Assembly (NCBI GenBank): GCA_947500035.1
Contig: CANMQP010000010.1
Span: 186,001-250,000 of the forward strand
Direction of reading: 5' to 3'
DNA from: an uncultured Kiloniellaceae bacterium
Lineage (GTDB): Bacteria; Pseudomonadota; Alphaproteobacteria; Kiloniellales; Kiloniellaceae
Length of the DNA stretch: 64,000 nucleotides
The position numbers and the translations under genes were made by a program. The notes under the pieces are model-generated. The model was given only the letters and a program-made list of their open reading frames with translations, did no database searches and was not told where the DNA came from. This document shows, in pieces, positions 24,752 through 33,468 of the stretch (positions are counted from its first letter, which is position 1; each line of letters starts with the position of its first letter).

Positions 24752-26059
24752 GTGCAAACGAACTTTACTCTGGCTCAATTGGCCGACTCAGGCGTCGCCG
24801 AGTCGGAAAAGATTCTGCGCAACTGCGTGCATTGCGGCTTCTGTACCGCGACCTGTCCGACCTACACCCTGCTGGGGGATGAACTGGATTCGCCCCGCGG
24901 ACGGATCTATTTGATCAAGGACATGCTTGAGAACGACCGCCCCGCTTCCGCGAAGGTGGCAAAGCACATCGATCGCTGCCTGTCCTGCCTCTCCTGCATG
25001 ACAACCTGCCCGTCGGGCGTTCACTACATGCATCTGGTCGACCACGCCCGTAAGCACATCGAGGAGACATACAGGCGGCCCTTGGGCGAGCGCTTGCTGC
25101 GCACAATGCTGGCAACAACCCTGCCGTCGCCAACGCTTTTCCGGCTCAGTCTGATCGGTGCCTGGTTTGCCAAGCCTTTTGCGGCTATCTTGCCAGGACG
25201 CCTCAAGGGTCTGGTCAAGGCTGCGCCGACGTCAATTCCCGCGCGCAGTTCGGTTGACCACCCTCAGGTCTTTCCTGCCGAGGGCACCCGGCAGGCCCGT
25301 GTCGCGCTGCTGTCCGGTTGTGCCCAGCCGGTTCTTGATCCGCAGATCAATGAGGCGACCATTCGCCTGCTGACCCGGCATGGTGTTGAAGTGGTGGTGG
25401 CGAAGGGCGCTGGTTGCTGCGGATCTCTCACCTTGCATATGGGGCGCGAGGCCCAGGCTCTTATCGCCGCGCGCGCCAACGTTGAAGCCTGGATGCGCGA
25501 GGTTGACGGCGAGGGTCTGGATGCGATTGTGATCAATGCATCCGGCTGCGGGACGACGATAAAAGACTACGGCTTCATGCTACGGGATGATCCGGACTGG
25601 AGTGCGGCCGCTGAGACAATAGCCGGTCTGGCCAAGGATATCTCCGAGGTTATGCTCGATCTGGGACTGCAGGCACCAGCGCGCCAGCCCAAGGCCAAGG
25701 TAGCCTACCACGCCGCCTGTTCCATGCAGCACGGCCAGAAGGTTGTCGAACAACCGAAGTCGCTGCTGAAATCCGCAGGCTTTGAAGTCACTGCGATCGG
25801 TGAATCCCATCTCTGTTGCGGCTGGGCGGGAACTTACAATGTGATGCAGCCGGAAATTTCCCAAAAGCTTAAGGAACGCAAGGTCGGGAACATCGAGCGC
25901 AGTAAACCGGACATCATCGCCGCCGGCAATCTCGGCTGTATCACACACATTGGTGGCGGCACCGATATCCCGATTCTGCACACCGTGCAACTGCTTGATT
26001 GGGCAACAGGAGGGCCTGTGCCCAAAGCGCTCGAGGGGCGTGAAACGCTCCTGCAGTAA
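24752..26059 (+). CDS. glcF: Glycolate oxidase iron-sulfur subunit GlcF
   Basis: Electron-transfer subunit with two [4Fe-4S] clusters and two CCG domains. Cluster motifs are CVHCGFCTATCPTY (near residue 26) and CLSCLSCMTTCPSG (near residue 76). The CCG domains contain GAGCCGSLTLHMG and SHLCCGWAGTYN. A short hydrophobic stretch in the middle (LFRLSLIGAWFAKPF) may help association with the membrane. The start is a GTG at 24752 with GGAACG about 7 bp upstream. It is the last gene of glcDEF. No malate synthase or glyoxylate carboligase gene is nearby. Confidence 0.95.
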   Translation: MQTNFTLAQLADSGVAESEKILRNCVHCGFCTATCPTYTLLGDELDSPRGRIYLIKDMLENDRPASAKVAKHIDRCLSCLSCMTTCPSGVHYMHLVDHARKHIEETYRRPLGERLLRTMLATTLPSPTLFRLSLIGAWFAKPFAAILPGRLKGLVKAAPTSIPARSSVDHPQVFPAEGTRQARVALLSGCAQPVLDPQINEATIRLLTRHGVEVVVAKGAGCCGSLTLHMGREAQALIAARANVEAWMREVDGEGLDAIVINASGCGTTIKDYGFMLRDDPDWSAAAETIAGLAKDISEVMLDLGLQAPARQPKAKVAYHAACSMQHGQKVVEQPKSLLKSAGFEVTAIGESHLCCGWAGTYNVMQPEISQKLKERKVGNIERSKPDIIAAGNLGCITHIGGGTDIPILHTVQLLDWATGGPVPKALEGRETLLQ

Positions 26060-26098
26060 TCCTTCCGGTCGATCCGGTTGGTTGCCCGCCAGCCGAGA

Positions 26099-27184
26099 TT
26101 AGCTCCCGGACAGTCCGTCGAGGGCTAGCTGCTGCGTCTCGACGGCGCGGTTCCAGATATCGGACTTCCAGTCGTCGGCGTCCTGGTAAAAGGCGTCGCG
26201 GATTTGTCGCTTAATCCCGCGGCCTTTTGCTGAATCCAGATCCCCGTAAAGATGCAGCCAGTTGTCGGCCCGCAGGGCCTGATTGACGTCTTGCGAAGAC
26301 TGGGTCCCATACTCCAGGGCGATCACCGTCACATCCGCATGCTTCAGGTTTTCTTCCATACCAAAGACGTTGACGCCATGTAGTTCGACCGATGACGAGG
26401 TTCCGAGGTAGGGCGAGGTAATGTCGTCGTTGTACCAGTCCATTGCTCGCTTGAGATCCCGACTTTCGGGCTTGTGACAGCAGATCCGCTCGCCATGTCC
26501 GCGGGGCCCAAGGCCGGTGTGGTAATCGATGACAGCGACTTTTCGTGCGTTTGAGAGCTTATCCGAAAAGATCTTCATCAGGGTTTCATGAGACCAGGTG
26601 ACCTGATTGCCGCCGAAAAAGAGACCGTCCGCATGGCTATACTGACCACCGGAAATTGCCGCTTGGAGGGCCTTTTCGCCGTAATTGTCCGCGTAGCTGC
26701 GCAGGGTTTTGTAGGTCTCGGCAATGGTTGCGTCGTCCCATGTGGGCGGGCAGATGACATCCGCCAGTTCATCATAAGCGCTGTTTTGCGGGTAACTGCC
26801 GCCATGGTCGACGAAATTGCGATTCAGATCGATGTTGTCCTCCGTCACCCGGCGCAACCAGGCAAAGCCGTGCGGGTTTATCGCGTGGATCTGCATAAGC
26901 GCCACGCCCTCGGGCAGCTCGCGGTAGAGTCCGCTTTTTATCCATCCGGTCTGGACGCCGGAGCCGCAAAAACCTTCTGCACCGTGAGTCGCGGAAATGG
27001 TTACCAGCACGCGTTCGGCATCCTGGTCGCCATGCCAGGCGACGTCTGTAGTCAGTGTCTCACCGTCTGGCCCTGTGCTTGGGCATTGGTGCGAGGTGAG
27101 GGCCGCGCCGGCCTGGCTACTGGCGTCGATAAAGCGTTCTCGAGCCTGCCCATAATCCTTCGAAAAGTAACCGCTGACGCTCAT
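26099..27184 (-). CDS. DUF2817, M14-like zinc carboxypeptidase-type protein
   Basis: A 361-residue protein of the DUF2817 group, related to M14 carboxypeptidases and succinylglutamate desuccinylases. Candidate zinc ligands are His and Glu in SATHGAEGFCGS and a later His in VIDYHTGLGPRGHGE; a possible catalytic Glu lies in VIALEYGTQSS. The NPHGFAWLRRVTEDNIDLNRNF block is the most conserved part of the family. It has no signal peptide, so it is probably cytoplasmic. It is convergent with glcF and divergent from the TPR gene. A peptide or N-acyl amino acid substrate is plausible but unproven. Confidence 0.85.
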   Translation of the reverse strand: MSVSGYFSKDYGQARERFIDASSQAGAALTSHQCPSTGPDGETLTTDVAWHGDQDAERVLVTISATHGAEGFCGSGVQTGWIKSGLYRELPEGVALMQIHAINPHGFAWLRRVTEDNIDLNRNFVDHGGSYPQNSAYDELADVICPPTWDDATIAETYKTLRSYADNYGEKALQAAISGGQYSHADGLFFGGNQVTWSHETLMKIFSDKLSNARKVAVIDYHTGLGPRGHGERICCHKPESRDLKRAMDWYNDDITSPYLGTSSSVELHGVNVFGMEENLKHADVTVIALEYGTQSSQDVNQALRADNWLHLYGDLDSAKGRGIKRQIRDAFYQDADDWKSDIWNRAVETQQLALDGLSGS

Positions 27185-27267
27185 CTGTCTAAACCCTCAT
27201 ACATTTGTGATCATTTTTTTTTGCGTAACGCTTTGGTTTATCGATCGCATGGGTCATAATTAACAGC

Positions 27268-27834
27268 GTGAAAACACTATCGGCAACAGCGATTCTTGGA
27301 ATATTTCTTCCCCTAATAGTTTTATTGGGCGTGCCTGCTTGGGCGGATCAGCGGGATTCCCGGCTGGATGATCTCTTTGAGAAGCTCAAGAATGTCGAAT
27401 CGATCAGCGACGCCAAGGGTGTCGAATTTGTTATCTGGAACATTTGGGTTCAGTCCGGTGATGACGCTATCGATCTGCTGATGCGCGACGGCGTCGATTC
27501 CATGGGACGTCAGGACTACAAGCGGGCGCTACGTTCCTTCGATCAGATTGTAACGATTGCGCCGGATTTTGCGGAGGGCTGGAACAAGCGCGCGACACTC
27601 TACTATCTCATGGGTCAGTTCGAGCAGTCGCTGGCGGACATTGAGAAGACCCTCGCGCTCGAGCCCAGGCATTTTGGCGCGCTTGCCGGACGTGGCCTGA
27701 TCTACATTGAGTTGGAAGATGACGCGCAGGCGCTGGAAGCTTTTGAGGATGCGCTGGTCATCAACCCCTTCCTGCCTGCAGCACGTCACAATGCCGAAGT
27801 CCTGCGGCAGCGCCTCAAGGATCGAGCTATCTAG
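27268..27834 (+). CDS. Periplasmic tetratricopeptide-repeat protein
   Basis: A 188-residue exported TPR protein. The signal peptide is hydrophobic (AILGIFLPLIVLLGVPAWA). Three TPR-like helical pairs follow: GRQDYKRALRSFDQIVTIAPDFAEGW, then LMGQFEQSLADIEKTLALEPRHFGAL, then ELEDDAQALEAFEDALVINPF. TPRs mediate protein contacts; no catalytic domain is present. The start is a GTG at 27268. Its stop codon TAG lies inside the CTAG that borders the element at 27835. The partner protein is unknown. Confidence 0.85.
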   Translation: MKTLSATAILGIFLPLIVLLGVPAWADQRDSRLDDLFEKLKNVESISDAKGVEFVIWNIWVQSGDDAIDLLMRDGVDSMGRQDYKRALRSFDQIVTIAPDFAEGWNKRATLYYLMGQFEQSLADIEKTLALEPRHFGALAGRGLIYIELEDDAQALEAFEDALVINPFLPAARHNAEVLRQRLKDRAI

Positions 27835-28377
27835 GGTCAGGACCCATAAACTGACTAAAAGCGTCGGATGACGGCAATGAGCCCTTTGTAGACGCTCTCT
27901 CGTTTCATGCCTCGGCCCTCACAGCAGTCAAATCAGTCTTGCATCTGCTACACTGCTTTTCCGGAAAAGGAGAGCCGATCATCCTCCCTCGCGCGAAGGG
28001 CGATTTACGACAATTCGGGCAAGCTATGGAAAAGCCACACCCTCCACCAGCGATGACCCAGACTATTGTCAGCGGAATACAAGCTGACATAGTGGCCTCC
28101 CATGAAAATCCAAACACCTCGAGCATGACAATTGGGACGCCCCAACCAATTATCGGCACAGCAATAAGACACCCAATAATATACTGTTTGGCTTGAGAAT
28201 AAGTGCTGCTGTTGCGTATAGGATTCATGCTTTGAGGATAACATTCGCCCCTCTCGTGCTCCACACCTTTCGAGATAACTGAGCTTGTCGTTTCATGCTG
28301 GGATTGCAATTGTGCCCAAAGGCCGTTTGTCCGCAGAGGGGACCTTGGCGGAGTGAGAGTTAATGAGTCCTGACCCC
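27835..28377. mobile_element. Transposase-less insertion element with inverted ends and CTAG flanks
   Basis: The left end reads GGTCAGGACCCATAAACT and the inverted right end GGTCAGGACTCATTAACT, a match at 16 of 18 positions, with two extra G at the right terminus. Identical CTAG tetranucleotides flank both ends (27831-27834 and 28378-28381), like a target duplication. About 540 bp lie between, with a small membrane-protein frame on the minus strand and no transposase. IS5-type elements often target CTAG-like sites; that family link is inference. Confidence 0.55.
27905..28228 (-). CDS. Small membrane protein with CxxC pairs, passenger of the insertion element
   Basis: A 107-residue frame inside the transposase-less element. 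Two hydrophobic segments (IIGCLIAVPIIGWGVPIVMLEVF and then ACIPLTIVWVIAGGGCGFSI) are followed by a C-terminal pair of CxxC motifs, CPNC and CSRC, spaced like a zinc ribbon. I chose the ATG at 28228; an upstream ATG at 28438 would extend the frame outside the element's right end and into a palindrome, so it is less likely. The ribosome site is weak. Composition is more AT-rich than its neighbours. I do not recognise a family, and expression is uncertain. Confidence 0.45.
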   Translation of the reverse strand: MNPIRNSSTYSQAKQYIIGCLIAVPIIGWGVPIVMLEVFGFSWEATMSACIPLTIVWVIAGGGCGFSIACPNCRKSPFARGRMIGSPFPEKQCSRCKTDLTAVRAEA

Positions 28378-28443
28378 CTAGTGTGATGTTTCTGAAGTTC
28401 GCCGCATAATATGCGGCGAATTTAAGAGACTGAATCACACTAG
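28378..28443. repeat. Palindromic element bounded by CTAGTGTGAT inverted ends
   Basis: CTAGTGTGAT (28378-28387) pairs with ATCACACTAG (28434-28443). Inside, TTCGCCGCAT (28398-28407) pairs with ATGCGGCGAA (28411-28420) around AAT. The whole 66 bp can fold as a hairpin and starts on the same CTAG that borders the previous element. Confidence 0.65.
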
Positions 28444-28454
28444 ATTCAATGAGG

Positions 28455-28509
28455 TAGTGTCCCGTTGAATCTGAAATTCAATGAAGTGAATTTTAGATTC
28501 GGGATACTA
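28455..28509. repeat. Imperfect inverted repeat ending in CTAG
   Basis: The left arm (28455-28480) begins TAGTGTCCC and contains GAATCTGAAATTCA. The right arm (28487-28509) is its near-complement, separated by six bases, with a three-base bulge and two mismatches. It looks like a very short MITE and abuts the dispersed repeat at 28506. Confidence 0.6.
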
Positions 28510-28586
28510 GGTCGACGACTCCTATTCCTTGATGGCCTTGATCGTATTTCGGCAGGCTTTGGGCAGGAGAGATCCCGAAAGCGGGC
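28506..28586 (+). repeat. Dispersed repeat, single end, copy also at 53277-53357
   Basis: About 81 bp beginning ACTAGGTCGACGACTCC is roughly 86 percent identical by eye to the minus strand of 53277-53357. The shared core is ACTCCTATTCCTTGATGG. Here no inverted partner end was found up to the RarD-type gene, so this is a solo end or a decayed copy. Confidence 0.7.
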
Positions 28587-28785
28587 ATGATTCGCAAACC
28601 AGGCCCATAGTCGCTCTGCATGACGTGCGTGCGCCTGACCGGCGCTTTATCTGAAGAAACCGCAGGCGCGGCCGGACATAGCTGCTATGCGGAACGAAGG
28701 CTGTGCGCTTCGCGGCGCCAGGGATAGTATCGCGCCCGTGAAAAATGGGGGTGACCGCCGAGATGGCGGCGTGTCGGGAAGCTTG

Positions 28786-29685
28786 ATGTCAAAAAAAGAG
28801 ACGCGCTTGGGGGCTGCTTACGCGCTGGGTGCCTTTATTCTTTGGGGGATCAACCCGCTCTATTTCAAGGCTGTTGATACAATCCCGGTTTTTGAAGTTT
28901 TGGCTCACCGTGTTCTCTGGTCGGCCGTCTTTTTAGCAGTGCTGCTGACCGTCGCGCGGCGCTGGCGTCTGTTGAGCCAGGCGCTGCGCGACCGAAAAGC
29001 AATCTATATGCTGTTGCTGAGCACTCTATTCATCTCGGTGAACTGGTTCTTTTTTATTTGGGCGGTTGCGGAAGACCGGGTGCTGGAAACCAGTCTGGGC
29101 TACTACATCAATCCGCTGGTGAATGTCGTACTCGGCATGTTTTTCCTGCGCGAGCGCCTCAGCAGGTGGCAGGGCGTCGCCGTTGGGCTGGCGGCCATAG
29201 GTGTCTTGAATCTTGCGTTGCAAAGCGGCAGCATACCTTGGGTTTCTCTCCTCCTTGCATTCACCTTTGGCTTCTATGGGCTGGTTCGCAAGACGATTAA
29301 CGTCGAATCGGTCGATGGTCTGTTTGCGGAGACAGCAATGGTCCTGCCTCTGGCGCTGGGGTACATCCTGTACTTGGCGATGAACGGGCAGGGGAGCCTG
29401 GGCAGGGTTGATCTTCAAACAGATCTACTGCTCGTGATGGCCGGAATTGTAACCGCCATGCCGCTGATCTGGTTTACGTCAGGTGCGCGCCGGCTGAACT
29501 ATTCCACGATCGGGTTGTTTCAGTATCTTGCTCCGACCTGCCAGTTTGCGCTGGCCATCCTGGCGTTCGGCGAGACTTTTACCTGGGCACATGTTGTGAC
29601 CTTCAGCTGTATCTGGATGGCCTTGGTGATCTACTCAGCCCAATCCTGGCTGCTTGCACGGCGTAGGCTGTCCTCGCCAGCCTGA
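28786..29685 (+). CDS. rarD: RarD family permease (EamA superfamily)
   Basis: Inner-membrane drug/metabolite transporter with about ten membrane helices. N-terminal GAAYALGAFILWGINPLYFKAVD and LAHRVLWSAVFLAVLL are diagnostic of RarD. NWFFFIWAVAEDRVLETSLGYYINPLVNVVLGMFFLRERL marks the end of the first EamA repeat, and WFTSGARRLNYSTIGLFQYLAPT lies in the second. The ATG at 28786 has GGGAAG about 7 bp upstream; a longer frame from 28687 has a non-hydrophobic extension and is less likely. The substrate is unknown; the chloramphenicol link in the name is historical. Confidence 0.9.
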   Translation: MSKKETRLGAAYALGAFILWGINPLYFKAVDTIPVFEVLAHRVLWSAVFLAVLLTVARRWRLLSQALRDRKAIYMLLLSTLFISVNWFFFIWAVAEDRVLETSLGYYINPLVNVVLGMFFLRERLSRWQGVAVGLAAIGVLNLALQSGSIPWVSLLLAFTFGFYGLVRKTINVESVDGLFAETAMVLPLALGYILYLAMNGQGSLGRVDLQTDLLLVMAGIVTAMPLIWFTSGARRLNYSTIGLFQYLAPTCQFALAILAFGETFTWAHVVTFSCIWMALVIYSAQSWLLARRRLSSPA

Positions 29686-29741
29686 CGCCCGCTAACACAT
29701 TGGGCTTCAAGCATCTTAAGCTCTCCTGCTCGGAACTATCC

Positions 29742-30614
29742 TTACTGCTGGTTTGCCAGGTCGGCTTCCTGAGTGAGTGTGTCCTTGTAGCCGCTGACCG
29801 GCAGATAGCGGTCGCTTTTTTCCAGTTCCTCGAAGCGTAGCGCATTTGGGTGCACCCCATCAGCCGTGATTGAGTCCCGGCGGCGGTGAAAGAGGTGCAG
29901 GACGGGAGAGGTATAATCGCCGTCTTTTCGCTGCACACCCGTGCGGATCAATCGCAGTACGAAGTCCGAGTCTTCCAGCCCGTGACCGTGATAGCTGATG
30001 TCGAAACCGTCTGCTGCAACGAAGTCTTTGCGCCAGAGGCCCAGGTTACAGGTTTGCACCTTTTCCCAGGCCTGGGGGCGCCGCTTACGCCTCTCCTCCG
30101 AAACCGGCAAAGGCAGGAACTGAAAGGGGCGGTTGCAGCGTCCGGTCAGGGCGAGCAGGAACCACAATATCTTCGGCCAGCGGTAGATCTTCGAAGACTT
30201 GCGGAAAATCCGCTCCGTCGGTCCGGATCTGATGTAACAGCGCCGCCCCGCAACAAACCATCCTTCTTCAGCCAGCGCGAGATGGCTGTCGACAAAGTCG
30301 GGCAAAAGGCAGCAGTCGCCATCGATAAATATCAGGTATTTCCCGCTGGCAAGCTTGGCCGCACCGTTGCGGCTGCGGCTTGGCCGGTAGCCTTCATCTG
30401 CCTGCCAGAAGTGTTTGACGGGCAGGCCGCTGTTCTCCCGAAAGCGCTCGACAAGATCTCTGGTTTCCTGACGGGAGCCATCGTCCGCGATGACGACCTC
30501 AAAATCTCGGTTCGTCTGAAAGCGCAGTGATTCCAGGACCATCGCAAGCGCTTCAGGCCAGTTGTAGGTTGTTACGATAACCGAAGCTGCGGGTGGTTTT
30601 GTGATTGCCCTCAT
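29742..30614 (-). CDS. Family 2 glycosyltransferase
   Basis: A GT-A-fold glycosyltransferase of about 290 residues. The N-terminus ASVIVTTYNWPEALAMVLESL begins the nucleotide-sugar domain; the metal-binding motif is LIFIDGDCCLLPDFV. The acceptor region has NLGLWRKDFVAADGFD and HGLEDSDFVLRLIRTG, with the ED catalytic pair typical of GT2/GT7C enzymes. It has no membrane helix of its own apart from a moderately hydrophobic WFLLALTG. I chose the ATG at 30614; a TTG at 30698 is the long alternative. No polysaccharide cluster is near, so the product is unknown. Confidence 0.88.
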   Translation of the reverse strand: MRAITKPPAASVIVTTYNWPEALAMVLESLRFQTNRDFEVVIADDGSRQETRDLVERFRENSGLPVKHFWQADEGYRPSRSRNGAAKLASGKYLIFIDGDCCLLPDFVDSHLALAEEGWFVAGRRCYIRSGPTERIFRKSSKIYRWPKILWFLLALTGRCNRPFQFLPLPVSEERRKRRPQAWEKVQTCNLGLWRKDFVAADGFDISYHGHGLEDSDFVLRLIRTGVQRKDGDYTSPVLHLFHRRRDSITADGVHPNALRFEELEKSDRYLPVSGYKDTLTQEADLANQQ

Positions 30615-30799
30615 CCTCGAAACATCCGGGTCCTCGAAAAATCCGGCCTTGGCGCGCGTTTCCGTGCTTTTGCGAAACCGCTGCGCCGTTCCGGTCAAAC
30701 ATAATCCGCTATTGCCGGTACTGGTGCCGAGAGGTGAATTACCTCAAGGCTCCAGGGACTGCAATGGGCACCGCGATAATCTGTGCCTTATGTGTGGTT

Positions 30800-32215
30800 C
30801 TAGCCGACCCAGGCAATACGCAGGACGTTCGTCGCACCCGGTGTTCCGAAGGGAACGCCCGCGGTAATGACCAGCTTGTTGCCGGTCACCGCAAACTCCT
30901 CGTGGACGGCAATCCGGCAGGCCTTTTCGACCATCTCCTGGAAATTGTGGACGTCCGAGGTATGGACGCAATGCGCACCCCAGGTGACTGCCAGCCGGCG
31001 CGCGGTATGAATATTCTCAGTGAGAACTAGGATCGGAACATCGGGCCGTTCCCGCGCCGCCCGCTTGGCGGTTGAGCCGGAGGTGGTGTAACTGACGATG
31101 GCCGCTGCCGAAATCGTGTTGGCGACCTGAGCTGCCGCGACCGAGATCGCATCAGGCGCTGTTGCCTCGGGTTCCGGCGTCAGAGCGTGAATCACCTTCT
31201 TGTAAGACGGGTCCGCTTCAGTGCGCTCGATGATCCGTCCCATCATCCCGACGGCTTCGAGCGGATAGTCGCCTGCAGCCGATTCCGCTGACAGCATCAC
31301 CGCGTCGGCGCCATCGTATACCGCCGTTGCCACGTCCGATGCCTCCGCCCGTGTCGGCGCAGGTGCGTGGACCATCGAATCGAGCATCTGCGTTGCGACC
31401 ACGACCGGCTTACCCGCCAATCGGCAGGTTTGAATAATCTGCTTTTGCCGGCTGGGAACCTCCTCAGGCGGCATTTCGACCCCAAGATCGCCGCGCGCCA
31501 CCATGATTGCGTCTGAGAGTTCAACCAGTTCAGATAAGGCTTCGACAGCTGCGGGCTTTTCAATCTTTGACATAATTGCGGCGCGACCAGCGATCAGACG
31601 GCGCGCCTCTGCAACGTCTTCAGGGCGCTGAACAAAGGATAAGCCGACGTAGTCAACGCCAAGGTCCAAACCGAACCGCAGATCTTTGCGGTCCTTCTCC
31701 GTGAGTGGGGAAATCGGGAGAATAACGCCGGGGACGTTCACACCTTTCCTGTCCGAGAGATGACCGCCGGTTTCGACAACGGTCTCAGCGAAATCCGTAC
31801 CGCATTCGGTGACGCGAAGCCTCAGTTTACCGTCGTCCAGCAAGAGGTCCGTACCGACTTCCAACGCCGCGAAGACCTCTGGGTGGGGCAGAGGTGCACG
31901 GGTCGAGTCACCCGGTGCATCATCGAGATCGATTCGGAACGGGCGACCGGCTTCGAGCGTGGCAACGCCGTTTTTCATTTTGCCGACCCGGAGCTTCGGG
32001 CCCTGCAGGTCCATGAGAATTCCGATGGGGCGGTCGGTCGCCTTCTCCAGGTCCCGGATGATTTTGACGTTGCGCTGATGGTCCGTATGCGAACCGTGGC
32101 TGAAATTTAAACGGAACACATCCGCACCTGCCTCGAACAGGGAGCGGATCATCTCGGGACTCGAACTGCTTGGTCCGAGCGTCGCAAGAATCTTGGCTTT
32201 TCTTTGTCTTCTCAT
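30800..32215 (-). CDS. pyk: Pyruvate kinase
   Basis: Last enzyme of glycolysis, converting phosphoenolpyruvate and ADP to pyruvate and ATP. The 471-residue protein starts with RKAKILATLGPSSSSPEMI and FRLNFSHGSHTDH, which contain conserved Arg and Asn ligands. The active-site Lys is in IMSKIEKPAAVEAL, and MVARGDLGVEMPPEEVPSRQKQII is the signature region. The C-terminal domain ISAAAIVSYTTSGSTAKRAARERP is the usual allosteric fold. The ATG at 32215 was used. It lies downstream of, and on the same strand as, the FadR-type regulator, with 149 bp between. Confidence 0.96.
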   Translation of the reverse strand: MRRQRKAKILATLGPSSSSPEMIRSLFEAGADVFRLNFSHGSHTDHQRNVKIIRDLEKATDRPIGILMDLQGPKLRVGKMKNGVATLEAGRPFRIDLDDAPGDSTRAPLPHPEVFAALEVGTDLLLDDGKLRLRVTECGTDFAETVVETGGHLSDRKGVNVPGVILPISPLTEKDRKDLRFGLDLGVDYVGLSFVQRPEDVAEARRLIAGRAAIMSKIEKPAAVEALSELVELSDAIMVARGDLGVEMPPEEVPSRQKQIIQTCRLAGKPVVVATQMLDSMVHAPAPTRAEASDVATAVYDGADAVMLSAESAAGDYPLEAVGMMGRIIERTEADPSYKKVIHALTPEPEATAPDAISVAAAQVANTISAAAIVSYTTSGSTAKRAARERPDVPILVLTENIHTARRLAVTWGAHCVHTSDVHNFQEMVEKACRIAVHEEFAVTGNKLVITAGVPFGTPGATNVLRIAWVG

Positions 32216-32364
32216 GGCGCAGAGAATAACTTTATTTCGGGGATACGAAAGTTAAATATAGATTATTGCGCGCTGAATTTGGGGAAAAGTTCCCATCAGG
32301 CGCCCGCGGTCGGACCGCGCAAGCCAGCATCATCGGCAAAAACGTCGAGGTTTGGGTTTTAGGG

Positions 32365-33159
32365 CTAGCCGCTCAACGCAAGTCCGGATGCATCCTCATC
32401 CAGGATGGCTCTTTCAAGCTCTTGCGGGTCGGAGTAGGCGGCCAGCGCGCGCTTTACATGCACGGTCATTGCCTGCGCGGCGGCTTCACCGTCCCCATCT
32501 TGAATCGCCTCGAAGATCTTGCGGTGTTGCTGCAGGAAAACGCGGTCGTCCGCTGGAGTCGCCATAAGCTTATAGCGATGGTAGTCGAGGGTTTCGCGCA
32601 GGATATCTCCCATGCCGCTCATCAGGTGCATGTAAACAACACTGTCTGCAGCTTTGGCGACGGCCATGTGAAACGCGACGTCATCCTCGGCTTTGAGTTC
32701 TTCCGGCCGGTCTGGGTCGGTCATGACATCGAGTGCATGCTTGATTTCGGCAACCTGCTCGTCAGTCGCGTTTTCAGCAGCCTGACGGGCCGCCCAGGCT
32801 TCGATCGCCACGCGGATCTGCGCGAAGTCACGCAAGTTCTTCCGATTTTCGCGAACAAGCGCGGCTAACGCCGAGTCTTGATCGTCGGAGGCAGCAATCA
32901 CCCGGGTTCCACCGCCCTGAACCGCGGTGACGAAGCCCTTGGCCTTTAACTGTTGCAGCGCCGCACGCACGGACACCCGGCTCACGTTCATCATTTCAGC
33001 CAGTTGCCGCTCACCGGGAAGTCGTTCGCCGGGCATGAGTTTGCCCGTGGCAATCAGCTTCATCAGCTCTTGAGCGACCCTGTCGGCGACCCGCTCACGC
33101 GGGATTTCCTGAAACCGGGCGTCATTGTCCGGCGGATTGCTCTCATCTCTGTTCTGCAC
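32365..33159 (-). CDS. FadR-subfamily GntR transcriptional regulator
   Basis: A 264-residue DNA-binding repressor or activator. The N-terminal winged helix contains GKLMPGERLPGERQLAEMMNVSRVSVRAALQQLKAKG. The C-terminal FCD domain (about residues 95-240) has the Asp/His metal-ligand pattern DDVAFHMAVAKAA and later HRKIFEAIQDGD with AMTVHVKRAL. FCD regulators usually sense small organic acids such as lactate, pyruvate or glycolate. The start is a GTG at 33159 with AGGAAG upstream. It lies upstream of pyruvate kinase. The TTGGT-N3-ACCAA operator at 21677 is of the type this family binds, so glcDEF is a candidate target. Confidence 0.9.
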   Translation of the reverse strand: MQNRDESNPPDNDARFQEIPRERVADRVAQELMKLIATGKLMPGERLPGERQLAEMMNVSRVSVRAALQQLKAKGFVTAVQGGGTRVIAASDDQDSALAALVRENRKNLRDFAQIRVAIEAWAARQAAENATDEQVAEIKHALDVMTDPDRPEELKAEDDVAFHMAVAKAADSVVYMHLMSGMGDILRETLDYHRYKLMATPADDRVFLQQHRKIFEAIQDGDGEAAAQAMTVHVKRALAAYSDPQELERAILDEDASGLALSG

Positions 33160-33468
33160 GGACTTACTTCCTGTATTACCGCTGGGAGATCTGCATAAGC
33201 AACGGGGAGGTGAACCCGCGACCGTTTTATGAGTGCAGTTGTTAGAAAGGTCAAGCAGTGCCCGGCGGCGTCACACAACTCTAATTAGCTTGTAATCTGT
33301 GGCCATTCTTCGTCAAATCAATCGCTTTGCTATATTTGGCCGGTTTCAGGCGTTTTTGCCTCTGAAGTGTTGTGGGAGTGTTGAAGGAATGAAGAGAGCG
33401 TTCCGGATGTGCGAAAAGATCTTCTCGTTCTGGAAAATCGCCGAGTCTCAAGGGTTTCACGCAGTTTG
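33160..33468. other. Divergent intergenic region between the GntR and amidohydrolase genes
   Basis: About 310 bp with AT-rich parts that must hold both promoters. I see no TTGGT-N3-ACCAA palindrome here, which argues against simple autoregulation by that site. No gene or terminator is supported; a GTG-started in-frame extension from 33409 of the downstream gene is possible. Confidence 0.4.
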
